A DNA stretch of 64,000 nt, taken from Lactiplantibacillus pingfangensis. Lineage in GTDB: Bacteria > Bacillota > Bacilli > Lactobacillales > Lactobacillaceae. The translations under genes were made by a program, and so were the position numbers. How positions within the stretch are numbered: position 1 is the first letter of the stretch; every line of letters begins with the position of its first letter. Below are positions 29,574 through 40,700 of the stretch, piece after piece. The notes beneath the pieces are model-generated. The model had not been told where the DNA came from and did no database searches. It saw nothing but the letters and a program-made list of their open reading frames with translations. Location: positions 1-64,000 of the forward strand of contig NZ_BJDG01000008.1 in the NCBI RefSeq assembly GCF_005404945.1, written 5' to 3'.

Positions 29574-30467
29574 ATGTCAAGTTTTGGTGAAACCATGCGA
29601 CAGATTCGCCTCAAAAAAGGCTTAACGCAAAAAAGACTCTATCAAGAAATTCTATCGAAGTCTTATGCCATTCGTTTTGAGCAAGGCAATCATGAAATTT
29701 CTTTTTTCTTGCTTCAACAAATCTTGGCACGATTTCCGATGGATCTGGCAGAGTTTTTGTATATTCATCGTGGTTATCGGCCCGATGAGACTGAATGGTT
29801 TTATGCGGGGTTCTTACACTGGGGTAATCGAACAGATTTGCAGGCATTACGTCAGTTTAAACAGGAGTATTTGGTGCGTTACCCACATAGCGAGCAACAA
29901 GCGATTCGGGTATTACAACTTGAGTTACGCTTGTCTCAGTTGGCTTATTATCAAGCCAGTGGCAAGGTGCTTGGCGATACTGTGCCGGAGACAATCAAAC
30001 GTCCCGTGACCGAATTGTTAGCGGCAATCCAATCATGGACGATTGAAGATATTCGCTTTGCGAGCAACACAATGGATCTGATTACTTCGGAAGATTTAAC
30101 GTTGTATTTTCGAACGATCATGGCTAGCCTACAACGTTATCGTGAGTTCACCCCCGGCAAAAGTATTATTTGTGTCTTCCTCATTAACGCCATTCATCAA
30201 GTTATTTTCGCAGATGAACTGGCTTTGGCAACCCAACTGTTGGCGAGCCTTGCCGAATTTTCACAAGATGAAACACAGATGTTTTACCGCAATTATGCCG
30301 AATTCTATGCAGGCATTGTTCAATTGTTACAAGGAAATTTAGCCGCACAGGCTCGCTCCGATCAGGCAATCACATGTTTTCGTCAACTGAATTATCAGCA
30401 TCACGCGCAACTGGCAACTGCAACCTTAAACTCGGCTCGACAGCTTTATGAAAGCCGCAGATCATAA
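29574..30467 (+). CDS. Rgg/GadR/MutR-type transcriptional regulator
   Basis: A 297-residue cytoplasmic regulator. An N-terminal HTH_XRE domain (about 4-60: FGETMRQIRLKKGLTQKRLY) is followed by a roughly 230-residue all-helical C-terminal region, the Rgg architecture, which in streptococci binds peptide pheromones. No obvious short hydrophobic peptide ORF sits beside it. I chose the ATG at 29574 because AAGGAGTGAG sits at the right spacing. It is divergent from the CPBP gene, its likely target by position only. Confidence 0.8.
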   Translation: MSSFGETMRQIRLKKGLTQKRLYQEILSKSYAIRFEQGNHEISFFLLQQILARFPMDLAEFLYIHRGYRPDETEWFYAGFLHWGNRTDLQALRQFKQEYLVRYPHSEQQAIRVLQLELRLSQLAYYQASGKVLGDTVPETIKRPVTELLAAIQSWTIEDIRFASNTMDLITSEDLTLYFRTIMASLQRYREFTPGKSIICVFLINAIHQVIFADELALATQLLASLAEFSQDETQMFYRNYAEFYAGIVQLLQGNLAAQARSDQAITCFRQLNYQHHAQLATATLNSARQLYESRRS

Positions 30468-30469
30468 AA

Positions 30470-30504
30470 CCCCCAAGGTTGGCATTTCTGTCCAATCTTG
30501 GGGG
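30470..30504. terminator. Terminator-like hairpin, convergent genes
   Basis: CCCCCAAGGTTGG and CCAATCTTGGGGG form a 13-bp stem with one wobble. The T-tract is poor on both sides, so efficiency is unclear. It sits between the Rgg gene and the minus-strand XRE gene. Confidence 0.6.
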
Positions 30505-30567
30505 CTACTTCGACTTTAGTGATATAACCATTTATGGTTTTTAGCTCGTGATGGCTAGCGGGCAGCG

Positions 30568-31428
30568 TTAGGACGCAGAGAAATAACTAATCACATCTAA
30601 ACTTGTGTAACTCACTGGAAAGGCTTGTTGCTGACGGATTTGTTCCTGACGTTTGGTAATGCCGCCGTTGGCTAGTGATTCTGGACTTTCTGCGAGATTG
30701 AAATTGAAGACACGGAAGGTATCTGGCACACCCCAAGGCAACGCAATCAGCTGCGGATTACCTAGAAACTTAGGAAATTGACCATAGATGGCAGCCAAAA
30801 AGTACATCGCGAGTGGCTCGATTAGTCGGTGCAGCCGCTCATATTGTGTTCGAGCGACTAAATTACCGACTTGTAAATAGCGTTCAAGTTCGGCGTCGGT
30901 CGGTTCGCTGCTGAGTTGCATGCCACCGGCTTCAAACCAAGCTTGTTGTTCGGGATATTGTTCTAGTAGTTGCAGTAAGGCGCGTTTTGACGGTGACAAG
31001 GTTTCAACGGGTAAGAGTTGATCTAATCTGGTCGCAATCCCATCACCCTCAAGCACCTCATCAAAGGCATCGTTCAAAGTAAAGGTGAATAGACTACCAT
31101 TCTGATGATAGCGACCAGTTAAAGGTAGATCAAACTGCAGTTGTTGATCATGATCAATAAAGCTAACAGTGCCATTAAATTGCTGGGCGTTTTCATCCAT
31201 CGCTGTGAGCGTCACATCAAGATCCAAGTCTGGAGAAATCAGGAATAAGTCGTTGAGTTCGATATCGAGTGCCCGGATGATTTTGTTTAACTGTGTAAAG
31301 GTAATACTCTTGGCCCGACCATCAATAATTTTAGTCAATGCCTTTTGATTGATGCCCGTCATGGCGGCTAATTCTTGATTAGTAATGGTCCGATCTAATA
31401 GGATCGTTTTCAGTTGGGATTGAATCAT
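30568..31428 (-). CDS. XRE-family regulator with unassigned C-terminal domain
   Basis: A 286-residue protein. The N-terminal HTH (about 15-65: TNQELAAMTGINQKALTKI) is a Cro/CI-type DNA-binding domain preceded by a short helix. The remaining 220 residues have a beta-rich middle part (about 70-125) and a helical C-terminal part that I do not recognise. No membrane segment or known ligand domain is visible. It is monocistronic, converging with the Rgg gene. Its target is unknown. Confidence 0.72.
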   Translation of the reverse strand: MIQSQLKTILLDRTITNQELAAMTGINQKALTKIIDGRAKSITFTQLNKIIRALDIELNDLFLISPDLDLDVTLTAMDENAQQFNGTVSFIDHDQQLQFDLPLTGRYHQNGSLFTFTLNDAFDEVLEGDGIATRLDQLLPVETLSPSKRALLQLLEQYPEQQAWFEAGGMQLSSEPTDAELERYLQVGNLVARTQYERLHRLIEPLAMYFLAAIYGQFPKFLGNPQLIALPWGVPDTFRVFNFNLAESPESLANGGITKRQEQIRQQQAFPVSYTSLDVISYFSAS

Positions 31429-31678
31429 CGTTTAACACTCCTTAGTTGGGTTGGTTTTAGTAGGTCTCAATACGATTTAATACGCAGCAATGGGTCGCTG
31501 TCTCCTTTACAAGGGTCAGTTACGCAAGCCGATTCTAGATCAGTTTAATTTGATGAAAATATTGGGGCGACGTCATTGGCGTGTTAAAAATTTTGGCGAT
31601 TGTCACTAACAGGCTTCACAAACAATGGTAAAATAAAATCAGGAAAGCGATTTAAATAATAACGTTAAAAAAGGGGTT

Positions 31679-32392
31679 ATGTCGGTGGATGCCAAACAAT
31701 TATCAGTACGATTAACAACGGTTGGCGCTTTTGTGCCACAAGGGGCGCGATTGGCCGATATTGGTTCAGATCATGCCTACTTGCCGGCTAACTTAGCGTT
31801 AAATCGGCGAATTAGTTACGGTGTCGCAGGCGAAGTCGTTAAAGGACCATTTGAGAATGCCCAGCACGAGATCGAAAAATTGCGGTTAGGTGACCACTTG
31901 GTGGCGCGGTTGGCGGATGGTTTAGCAGCGATTCAACCGGCGGACCAGATTGATACGATTACAATTGCCGGCATGGGTGGGCCGTTAATTCGACACATTT
32001 TAACCCAAGGCCCGGCTGCCTTAATTGGCGTAAAACGATTGGTGTTACAGCCGAATGTTGGTGAGGCAACGGTGCGTGACTGGTTAGCACACAATCAGTT
32101 CAAAATTACCGCGGAACGGATTTTAGCTGAAGACGGCCACACTTACGAAGTCATTGTAGCGGATCGGACCACTGAGTCGGTTCACTATACGCCCGCAGAA
32201 CAGTTATTTGGGCCGTTTTTGGTCGCTGAAAAGTCACCAGTCTTTGTCGCAAAATGGCAGCGAGAATTACAACGGTCCCAGTCGGCTGTTGCGCAGATGC
32301 AGCAAGCCAAAGTTGCCCCAACGGCACATCTAGCTGCCGCGGAGACGAAAATTAAATTAATCGAGGGAGTCTTATCAGATGTTGGCAAATGA
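31679..32392 (+). CDS. trmK: tRNA (adenine(22)-N1)-methyltransferase
   Basis: SAM-dependent enzyme that makes m1A22 in tRNA. The 237 residues match TrmK. The SAM motif is ADIGSDHAYLPANLAL (about 26-41), and the catalytic TITIAGMGGPLIRHIL segment lies near 97. AAAAAGGGG precedes the ATG. Its end overlaps the start of the Nif3-like gene by 14 nt, so the two are translationally coupled; this trmK-nif3 pair follows rpoD in many Firmicutes. Confidence 0.93.
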   Translation: MSVDAKQLSVRLTTVGAFVPQGARLADIGSDHAYLPANLALNRRISYGVAGEVVKGPFENAQHEIEKLRLGDHLVARLADGLAAIQPADQIDTITIAGMGGPLIRHILTQGPAALIGVKRLVLQPNVGEATVRDWLAHNQFKITAERILAEDGHTYEVIVADRTTESVHYTPAEQLFGPFLVAEKSPVFVAKWQRELQRSQSAVAQMQQAKVAPTAHLAAAETKIKLIEGVLSDVGK

Positions 32393-33404
32393 GTTAATCC
32401 AACGTTTTGAACAATTTGCACCATTAAAGTTGAAATGGGATCGTGATCCAACTGGGTTACAAATTGGTGATCGGAACCAAGAAATCCATAAAGTTTTAGT
32501 GACCTTGGATGTGCGGCCAGAAGTCGTTGATGAGGCCATCAAGCTTGGTGCGGATATGATCTTTGCGCACCATCCCGTGATGTTTCGACCAGCAGCTAAC
32601 TTAGACTATCAAGACCCACAAAAAGCAATGTATGCGGCCATTGCGGCGCATCGCATCGTCGTCTATGCGGCACATACCAATTTAGATAGTGCTGACGGTG
32701 GGATGAATGAATGGCTGGCAACGGCGTTAAAACTACAAAATGTGACCGGTCTAGTGCCTGGTTATCATGCCGATGCCGTCAAATTAACGGCAATCGTGCC
32801 AACCGATCGAGTCGAAGCAGTCCAAGACTATTTGACCAAGACTGCTGGGGCTAAATTAGATCGTTATGCGTTTAATTCAGGCGAACAGTTCACGGTCGAC
32901 ATTTTACAAGATGCCGTCGCGACTGCGGTGGCTGGCATTAATCAAATTGTTCCAGCCAATCAGTGGGATTACCAACTCCAACCCTTAGTAAGTGGTGGTC
33001 ATCAGTACACGATGGGCCGCATTGGGACTCTCGCTGAACCGATGACCGTACGGGCTTTTGCGGAACAATGTAAAACCACGTTCCACATTCAAGGCTTACG
33101 GCTAGTCAGTCAGCAGCCGGATGCCTTGATTCAACGTGTCGCTGTGCTTGGTGGCGATGGCGGTAAGTTTTACAAGACGGCGCTCAAGCAGGGTGCCCAA
33201 GTCTTTGTGACCGGAGATGTGTATTATCATACGGCGCATGAGATGCTTGCTGCCGGGTTGTCCGTGGTTGATCCTGGACATCATATTGAAAGTATTTGTA
33301 AACCACAGCTGACCACGCTATTTAAGCAGTGGCAAGTTGAAAATGACTGGTCACTTGAGGTGGTCGCCTCTCAATTAACGACTGATCCTTTCACATTCAT
33401 TTAA
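32379..33404 (+). CDS. Nif3-like dinuclear metal centre protein (YqfO)
   Basis: A 341-residue Nif3/DUF34 protein. The metal-binding segments [12 protein letters not shown] (about 67), [20 protein letters not shown] and [14 protein letters not shown] plus [10 protein letters not shown] match the family's two-metal site. A central insertion (about 125-235) corresponds to the PII-like domain of the YqfO type. The biochemical role is not firmly established. The ATG lies within the last codons of trmK. Confidence 0.9.
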   Translation: MLANELIQRFEQFAPLKLKWDRDPTGLQIGDRNQEIHKVLVTLDVRPEVVDEAIKLGADMIFAHHPVMFRPAANLDYQDPQKAMYAAIAAHRIVVYAAHTNLDSADGGMNEWLATALKLQNVTGLVPGYHADAVKLTAIVPTDRVEAVQDYLTKTAGAKLDRYAFNSGEQFTVDILQDAVATAVAGINQIVPANQWDYQLQPLVSGGHQYTMGRIGTLAEPMTVRAFAEQCKTTFHIQGLRLVSQQPDALIQRVAVLGGDGGKFYKTALKQGAQVFVTGDVYYHTAHEMLAAGLSVVDPGHHIESICKPQLTTLFKQWQVENDWSLEVVASQLTTDPFTFI

Positions 33405-33424
33405 AATTCAAGGGGGAAATACCG

Positions 33425-34666
33425 ATGGCAACTTATCCAAATTTAATTTCTGATTTTCTAACGTTCGTCAAAGTCAACAGCCGCTCAGATGAAACCTCAA
33501 CGACGGTCCCTTCATCACCACGAGAAACGGCCTTTTTAGACCAATTGAGTCGTAAACTCACTGATTTAGGGTTAAGCAATGTTCATCAAGACCCGCAGAG
33601 TGCGTATGTTTTTGCCACCTTACCTGCAAATACCGCCGCTGATGTGAAAACGTTAGGCTTTATTTCACATATTGACACGGCCGACTTTAACTCGGAAAAC
33701 ATTCAACCACAAATCGTTGAAAACTATGATGGTCAATCGATTATTAAGTTGGGGACGAGTGGTTACGAACTCGATCCGAAAGTGTTCCCACATTTGAAGA
33801 ATTATGCAGGTCACACGTTAATTACAACCGATGGGAACACGTTGCTTGGCGCTGATGACAAGTCCGGGGTCGCGGAATTATTCAGCGTTGCTGGCTACTT
33901 GTTGGCACATCCAGAAATCAAGCACGGCACGGTTCGCTTCGGTTTTGGTCCCGATGAAGAAATCGGCACGGGTGCAGATCATTTTAATGTGGCCGATTTT
34001 GCGGCGGACTTTGCTTATACTGTTGATGGTGGGCCTTTAGGTGAGTTGGAATATGAAACCTTTAATGCGGCGCAGGCTGAAGTTAAGATTAGCGGAGTCA
34101 ATGTCCATCCCGGTGAAGCATACGGTGTGATGGTCAATGCGTTACAGTTAGCCGTTGATTTTCAAAATGGCTTACCGGCAGCCGAAGTTCCTGAAAAGAC
34201 TAAGGGACGTGAAGGTTTCTTCTTCCTGTTAGCCTTAGATGGCACTGTCGATAATGCCAAATTAACTTACATTATTCGCGATCACGACCGGAAAAATTTT
34301 GAAGCACGCAAAGCGCTGTTTAAAGCCGTCGCTGCTCAGATTAATGACCGCTTAGGCGTGGAACATGTCAAAGTTGAGATGAAAGATCAATACTACAATA
34401 TGCGCGAAGTCATCGAAAAGGACATGACCGTCGTTGAACTAGCTAAGCAAGCGATGCTCAAGCTAGGAATTGAACCAGTGATCGAACCAATCCGTGGTGG
34501 GACTGATGGTTCCAAGATTTCATTCATGGGATTACCAACGCCAAACTTGTTTGCCGGTGGCGAAAACATGCATGGGCGCTTCGAGTATGTTTCAGAAGAA
34601 GTCATGTCACAAGCGGTCGATGTGGTGCTCCAAATTATTCAAGATAACGTCCAAGAAACTAAATAG
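33425..34666 (+). CDS. pepT: Peptidase T (tripeptidase)
   Basis: Zinc tripeptidase of the M20B family, releasing N-terminal residues from tripeptides. The 413 residues are typical. The metal and catalytic segments [55 protein letters not shown] and [24 protein letters not shown] are all intact. AGGGGGAAA precedes the ATG. It is probably monocistronic, and ends at the hairpin inside the clpB leader. Confidence 0.96.
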   Translation: MATYPNLISDFLTFVKVNSRSDETSTTVPSSPRETAFLDQLSRKLTDLGLSNVHQDPQSAYVFATLPANTAADVKTLGFISHIDTADFNSENIQPQIVENYDGQSIIKLGTSGYELDPKVFPHLKNYAGHTLITTDGNTLLGADDKSGVAELFSVAGYLLAHPEIKHGTVRFGFGPDEEIGTGADHFNVADFAADFAYTVDGGPLGELEYETFNAAQAEVKISGVNVHPGEAYGVMVNALQLAVDFQNGLPAAEVPEKTKGREGFFFLLALDGTVDNAKLTYIIRDHDRKNFEARKALFKAVAAQINDRLGVEHVKVEMKDQYYNMREVIEKDMTVVELAKQAMLKLGIEPVIEPIRGGTDGSKISFMGLPTPNLFAGGENMHGRFEYVSEEVMSQAVDVVLQIIQDNVQETK

Positions 34667-34695
34667 TTGGCAAGGTTGGTCATTCGTTATATAAT
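34667..34695 (+). promoter_or_regulatory. Sigma-A promoter for clpB
   Basis: TTGGCA (34667-34672), a 17-bp spacer, TATAAT (34690-34695), just after the pepT stop codon. Confidence 0.88.
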
Positions 34696-34700
34696 GCAAT

Positions 34701-34717
34701 GGTCAATAAAGGTCAAA
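34701..34717 (+). promoter_or_regulatory. CtsR operator upstream of clpB
   Basis: GGTCAATAAAGGTCAAA is a near-perfect tandem heptad (consensus GGTCAAA-NAN-GGTCAAA) of the class III heat-shock repressor CtsR. It covers the transcription start region, so CtsR binding would block the promoter. This predicts heat-shock derepression of clpB. Confidence 0.92.
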
Positions 34718-34725
34718 CAAAAATT

Positions 34726-34749
34726 GGCAGCTTTCAACGCTGCCTTTTT
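34726..34749 (+). terminator. Terminator hairpin inside the clpB leader
   Basis: GGCAGC and GCTGCC form a 6-bp stem with loop TTTCAAC, followed by TTTTT. It lies downstream of the clpB promoter, so besides ending pepT it must be read through (or acts as an attenuator) for clpB expression. Confidence 0.75.
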
Positions 34750-34779
34750 GCTAACCTAAATTTGAGGAGGTTATCAATT

Positions 34780-37392
34780 ATGAATCCAGAACAATTAACA
34801 GAAAGTTTACAACAAGCCTTAGCTGAGGCCCAAAAAATTGCCCAAACAAGACACCATCAAGAAATTGGCGTACCACATTTATTTAAGTTTTTAACGCAAC
34901 CCGGTGAATTGGTGCGGCAGATTTTTAGTGAGGCGGGTGCCGATTTAGATCAGCTACAAGCCGAGCTTGATCGTGAATTAGATGAAATCAGTACGGTTAG
35001 CGGTGGCAACGTGCAATATGGTCAAAGTTTGAGCAGCAGTTTGGCAACCTTAATGCAGACAGCCGATCAAAAACGGCAGTCACTCGGTGATGATTTCTTA
35101 GCCACTGATACCGTCGCTTTAGCGTTGATGGCGCAAACTGGCGATCAATTAACGAAATATTTGACGCAACAGGGCATCACAGCGGGACAAGTCAAAAATG
35201 CGGTTGACCGTATGCGTGGCGGTCAACGTGTGACGTCACGCAATCAAGAAGACCAGTATCAAGCGCTGGAAAAATACGGTGTGGATTTGGTGAAAGCTGC
35301 CCGCCAAGGCAATCAAGACCCAGTCATTGGTCGTGATGAAGAAATCCTAGATGTGATTCGGATTTTGTCACGCAAGACTAAGAATAATCCGGTCTTGATT
35401 GGTGAACCGGGTGTTGGGAAAACGGCGATCGTTGAAGGCTTAGCACAACGGATTGTGCGTGGCGATGTGCCGGAAAATTTAAAAAATAAAACCTTGTTCT
35501 CCTTAGATATGGGGTCGCTGATTGCAGGTGCCAAGTATCGCGGTGAATTTGAAGAACGATTGAAAGCCGTTTTGAAGGAAATCAAGAAGAGTGATGGCCA
35601 GATCATCATGTTTATTGATGAAATTCATAATATTGTTGGTGCCGGTAAAACTGAAGGTAGCATGGACGCTGGTAATTTATTGAAACCAATGTTGGCGCGT
35701 GGCGAACTTCATTTGATTGGCGCAACCACCTTAGATGAATATCGGCAGTACTTGGAAAAGGATAAAGCCCTTGAACGTCGCTTTCAACGGGTCTTGGTGG
35801 CGGAACCTTCTGTCGATGATACGATCAGTATTTTACGTGGCTTGAAAGAACGTTTTGAAATTCATCACGGGGTACGGATTCATGATAATGCCTTAGTTGC
35901 GGCGGCAAAATTATCGGATCGTTACATTACGGATCACTTTTTGCCAGATAAAGCACTCGACTTGATTGATGAAGCTTCCGCAGAAATTCGCGTGGAAATG
36001 AATTCTAATCCAACCGAGCTTGACCAAGTTAATCGGCAATTGATGCGGCTTGAAGTTGAAGCAGCAGCACTGAAAACTGAAACGGATGACGCGTCGATTA
36101 AACGCTTGGCTGACTTACAGCACGAATTAGCAAGTGCGAAAGAAAAACAACGGGCGTTGGCTGAACGCTGGGATGCTGAAAAGAAGAGTTTAAAGGCGTT
36201 GAGCGACAAGAAGGCCGCCTTAGATAAAGCCAAACACGATTTGGAAACGGCCGAAAGCCACTATGATTTGGAAACGGCGGCGAAGTTGCAACACGGCACG
36301 ATTCCAAAATTAGCGGCCGAACTGAAACAAATGGAAGCCAATGACCACCATGACGATTGGTTGGTTGAAGAATCCGTGACCGCTGATCAAGTTGCCAACG
36401 TCGTCTCACGGATGACGGGTATTCCGGTTAATAAACTGGTAGCTGGCGAACGGGAAAAATTGTTACATTTGGCAGATCATTTGCATGAACGGGTTGTCGG
36501 TCAGGATGCGGCAGTGAATGCGGTGTCCGACGCTGTCTTGCGGTCCCGTGCGGGCTTACAAGATCCGAACCGGCCATTAGGATCATTCATGTTCCTTGGC
36601 CCAACCGGGGTTGGGAAGACGGAATTAGCGAAGGCATTGGCGGAAGACTTGTTTGATGCGGACGATCACATGGTTCGAATTGACATGAGTGAGTACATGG
36701 AGAAAGAATCCGTGTCACGGTTAGTCGGGGCGGCACCTGGTTATGTTGGCTATGAAGAAGGCGGCCAACTGACGGAAGCTGTGCGGCGCAATCCTTATTC
36801 CATTGTCTTATTTGATGAAATTGAAAAAGCCCATCCGGACGTCTTTAATATTTTGTTACAAGTGTTAGATGATGGCCGCTTAACGGATGGTCAAGGTCGG
36901 ACGGTTGATTTTAAGAATACAATCTTAATTATGACTTCGAACTTAGGTTCTGAGTTGTTGTTGGCGGGCGTGGACGATCAGGGTAAGTTGTCGGCTGAAA
37001 CGCATCAACAAGTCATGCAGTTGGTTCAAACACGTTTTAAGCCAGAATTTCTAAACCGAATCGACGATATTATCATGTTCACACCGTTGTCCTTGGACGC
37101 GATTGAACAAATCGTGGTTAAGCTAATTGATCGACTTTCAACGCGACTTCAAGATCGTGAGATTACGCTTAAAATTTCGGATGACGCCAAGAAATGGCTA
37201 GCTAAGCAAGGGTACGAACCAGCATATGGGGCCCGACCATTGCGCCGCTTTATTACCAATAATGTCGAAACACCGCTAGCCAAAGAAATTATCGCCGGCC
37301 GTGTGGCACCACAGTCAACGGTGACGATCAACTTGTCGAATAATCAGTTGGTATTTGAAACGTCTCAACCGGTTGAAAAGACCAGCGACTAA
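34780..37392 (+). CDS. clpB: ATP-dependent disaggregase ClpB
   Basis: Hsp100 chaperone that pulls proteins out of aggregates with the DnaK system. At 870 residues it is full length. An N-terminal Clp_N domain (about 1-150) is followed by AAA+ domain 1 ([10 protein letters not shown] near 205), a long coiled-coil middle domain (about 400-525) that separates ClpB from ClpA/ClpC, and AAA+ domain 2 ([10 protein letters not shown] near 610). There is no ClpP-binding loop signature. I chose the ATG at 34780 with GAGGAGG upstream; the longer frame would translate the CtsR operator. Confidence 0.96.
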   Translation: MNPEQLTESLQQALAEAQKIAQTRHHQEIGVPHLFKFLTQPGELVRQIFSEAGADLDQLQAELDRELDEISTVSGGNVQYGQSLSSSLATLMQTADQKRQSLGDDFLATDTVALALMAQTGDQLTKYLTQQGITAGQVKNAVDRMRGGQRVTSRNQEDQYQALEKYGVDLVKAARQGNQDPVIGRDEEILDVIRILSRKTKNNPVLIGEPGVGKTAIVEGLAQRIVRGDVPENLKNKTLFSLDMGSLIAGAKYRGEFEERLKAVLKEIKKSDGQIIMFIDEIHNIVGAGKTEGSMDAGNLLKPMLARGELHLIGATTLDEYRQYLEKDKALERRFQRVLVAEPSVDDTISILRGLKERFEIHHGVRIHDNALVAAAKLSDRYITDHFLPDKALDLIDEASAEIRVEMNSNPTELDQVNRQLMRLEVEAAALKTETDDASIKRLADLQHELASAKEKQRALAERWDAEKKSLKALSDKKAALDKAKHDLETAESHYDLETAAKLQHGTIPKLAAELKQMEANDHHDDWLVEESVTADQVANVVSRMTGIPVNKLVAGEREKLLHLADHLHERVVGQDAAVNAVSDAVLRSRAGLQDPNRPLGSFMFLGPTGVGKTELAKALAEDLFDADDHMVRIDMSEYMEKESVSRLVGAAPGYVGYEEGGQLTEAVRRNPYSIVLFDEIEKAHPDVFNILLQVLDDGRLTDGQGRTVDFKNTILIMTSNLGSELLLAGVDDQGKLSAETHQQVMQLVQTRFKPEFLNRIDDIIMFTPLSLDAIEQIVVKLIDRLSTRLQDREITLKISDDAKKWLAKQGYEPAYGARPLRRFITNNVETPLAKEIIAGRVAPQSTVTINLSNNQLVFETSQPVEKTSD

Positions 37393-37400
37393 ACAAAGAA

Positions 37401-37440
37401 GACCACCGCAACGGTTAACGTTGCAGTGGCCTTTTTGTTT
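37401..37440. terminator. Terminator between clpB and the DUF2929 gene
   Basis: GACCACCGCAACG and CGTTGCAGTGGCC form a 13-bp stem with two mismatches, followed by TTTTTGTTTT. The A-rich left flank gives partial function on the minus strand. Confidence 0.8.
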
Positions 37441-37449
37441 TACAATTGC

Positions 37450-37650
37450 TTATTTGTTTTCTGAACCTTTAATGGGCATAGAATGATTAGTAATCAGTGA
37501 AATGCCGTTAACCGTGACTAAAGCGAAAATTGCGGCCACAAGACCGATTTCGCCTGGGTTGTAAGTCATCGATTCCAAAGCACTACCAATATAGCCAATG
37601 ACTTCACCAAAAAGGACACTCCAGAAAATAACTACAAGTTGTTTCGTCAT
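37450..37650 (-). CDS. Small two-helix membrane protein, DUF2929 family
   Basis: A 66-residue protein with two hydrophobic helices (about 4-24 and 35-55) joined by a short acidic loop. The pattern and the position between clpB and dnaE match the DUF2929 family of Lactobacillales; the family has no known function. The minus-strand start has AGGTGTTAG upstream. It is divergent from dnaE. Confidence 0.75.
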   Translation of the reverse strand: MTKQLVVIFWSVLFGEVIGYIGSALESMTYNPGEIGLVAAIFALVTVNGISLITNHSMPIKGSENK

Positions 37651-37736
37651 CTTCTAACACCTCCCAATGAAAGTAATTTTAGCACAATCAACCAGAAAAG
37701 CAATTGCCTTATCACTGCTTTATGGAACAAGGGTTT

Positions 37737-37744
37737 GGTATAAT
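37737..37744 (+). promoter_or_regulatory. Extended -10 promoter of dnaE
   Basis: TATAAT at 37739-37744 preceded by a TTTGG extension. No good -35 is visible at 17 bp. Confidence 0.55.
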
Positions 37745-37778
37745 AGGTTTAATAAAACTAAAGAAGGGAGACGTCAAT

Positions 37779-40700
37779 ATGCAGGTCGTGCCTTTACAGG
37801 TCATTAGTACCTTCAGTTTACTTCAGAGTACCAGCACGGTTACGGCGCTTGTTCAAGCGGCCAAAAAACAAGGTTATCCAGCACTGGCTTTAACCGACGT
37901 TGATGTGATGTACGGCATCGTTGATTTCTATAATGCTTGTCGTCAGGCTCAGATCACGCCGATTCTTGGCATTACGCTAGAACTGGCGGGTAGTCAGTTA
38001 GCTGAGCAAACCTTCAAATTAGTTGTGCTAGCCAAAGATTGGGCGGGCTACCAAAATTTGATGCAGCTCTCGACTTTGAAACAAACCGCTGCGGCGGAAA
38101 CACCGATCACTCTTAGCACAATTTTACCGTATCTTGGGCACTTAATCGTCATGACCCCCGCTAAGGAGAGTGAATTGATTGCGTTATTGCAGCAAGATCA
38201 ATCTTCAGCAGCAATTGCTTGGTTGCAGTCACTAAAAAAGAGCTGTGATCCAGACAGTTTGTATTTAGGCATATCGTTAGACCAATCGCCAGCCTTACGC
38301 ACAACGCTAGTCTCATTTGCCAGTGACCAGGAGTTGCCAATCGTCGCCCTTGATCCCGTTGACTATGTCCAAGCGACGGATTACTTTGCGGTTTCCGTGT
38401 TACGGGCAATTGAAAGTGGTCAGCAGATCGACCAACCAGAAAATTTACAAGGCATTTCTGGCTCGCACTATCTGAGAGCCGCTGACGAACTTGTTGCGGC
38501 CTACACGCAGCTTAATTTGACGGCTGCGCTTGAAGCGACGACAGCGATTGCAGCCGCTTGTCAAGTCGAACTAGTTTTCAAAAAGCCGCAATTACCACAT
38601 TTTCCAACGCCACAACAATTGCCGGCGTCTCAGTATTTACGACAACTCTGTGAAGCCGGATTGACGGAACGACTTAAAGCCGTGACGACCGCGGTTGACC
38701 CGGCGCCGTATCACGAACGCTTGCAACGAGAATTACAAGTCATTGACCAGATGGGTTTTGATGATTATTTCTTGATTGTTTGGGATGTGATGAATTATGC
38801 GCATCGTGCCGATATTACCACTGGTCCTGGTCGTGGGTCTGCCGCTGGGTCACTTGTGGCCTATGTGCTTAAAATTACGGATGTCGATCCTTTGCAATAT
38901 GGGCTGTTATTTGAACGTTTCTTAAATGCCAAACGGGCGAACATGCCCGATATTGATTTGGATATTCCAGACAATAAGCGCGAACAAGTCCTCGCGTATG
39001 TTCATGACAAATATGGTCATGATCGCGTGGCTCAAATTATTACTTTTGGCACCTTAGCCGCGAAGCAGGCATTACGTGATGTTGGCCGGGTGTTTGGGCT
39101 GTCGACCTTTGAAATGAGTGATTGGAGTGCGGCTATTCCCAATCAGTTGCATATTACGTTAACGCAGGCCTATCAAGATTCTCGGCGGTTACAAAATTTA
39201 ATTGCCGATTCAAGTAAAAATCGGCTGTTGTTTGAAACGGCCAAACGGATTGAAGGGTTGCCACGGCACTATTCGACCCATGCGGCTGGCGTGGTCCTCA
39301 GCGAAGTGCCTTTGATTGAAATTGTACCGTTGCAAGCTGGCAGTGAGACGATGATGATGACGCAGTATACGAAAGATACCGTTGAGGCAGTCGGACTGTT
39401 GAAAATGGACTTTCTTGGTCTGCGGAATTTATCGTTACTGGCGAGTGCCTTACATTATGTTCAGCGTCAAACGGGGCAAGCGCTAGATATTACCAAAATT
39501 GATTTGAATGATCCTGAGACGCTCAAATTATTCCAAGCGGGTGACACATCCGGCGTCTTTCAGTTTGAATCAGCCGGTATTCGAAATGTCTTGCGGAAAT
39601 TGCATCCCGATAATTTTGAATTGGTAGCGGCGGTTAATGCGTTGTACCGACCGGGTCCGATGGAAAACATTGATCATTTTATTGCGCGCAAACAAGGCCG
39701 TGAGCCAGTCACTTATGCCGCACCGGAACTACAACCAATCTTGGGACCGACATACGGTATCTTGGTTTATCAAGAGCAAGTGATGCAGGTCGCGGCGGTA
39801 ATGGGTGGTTTTAGTTTAGGCGAAGCCGATTTATTACGCCGTGCGATGAGTAAGAAGAAAAAAGCCGTGATTGATGAAATGCGCCAAAAATTCATTGATG
39901 GCGCGGAAAAGCAACAGTTTACGGCAGCGGTTGCGACCCAGGTCTACCAATATATTGAGCAATTTGCCAACTATGGGTTCAACCGGTCACATGCGGTCGC
40001 CTACAGCAAAATGGCGTTTGAACTGGCCTATTTGAAGGTACACTATTCTGGCGCGTTCTTTGCCTCACTGATGAATTCGATTCTTGGTAACGCGACTAAG
40101 TTGAAACAATATTTGGCAGAGGCGAAACAGCATCAAGTTAAGGTGGTACCGCCGGATATTAATGTCAGCGGGGCCTACTTCGATTGGAATGGTCAGCAGT
40201 TGACGTTTGGGTTGAGCTCAATCAAGGGCTTACGGCGCGATTTCATTGCGAGTGTGATTACTGAGCGACAAGCGAATGGCCCGTTCAAAAATTTGCAACA
40301 GTTAATGCAGCGTTTAGATCCAAAGTGGTTGAAAGCGGATCTAATGAATGCGTTGATCTACGCGGGGGCCTTAGATCATTTTGGCTTAAACCGTGCGGAA
40401 TTACTGACGAGTGTGCCTGAATTGATGTCTAGCGCAGAATTGGCAGGTAACAGTATGAGCTTGTTTGCCTCATTAGCGCCTAAGATCAAGAAACAGCCAG
40501 AGTTGCCATTGGCTGAACGTTTAGCAAAGGAAGCAGATGTGCTCGGCGCGTATGTTTCTGGTCATCCAGTCGAATCATACAACTGGCTGGCACAGCAACA
40601 ACAGACGACCTCAGTCAGCTCGCTCAGCGCTGAACAAAATGTCAAATTATTGGTCTACATTACTAAAATTCGGGTGATTCGGACGAAACGTGGTCAGCAA

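Noticed and set aside
34699-34779. 27-codon N-terminal extension of clpB
   Set aside because: It would translate through the CtsR operator and the hairpin; the ATG at 34780 has GAGGAGG and matches the family N-terminus.
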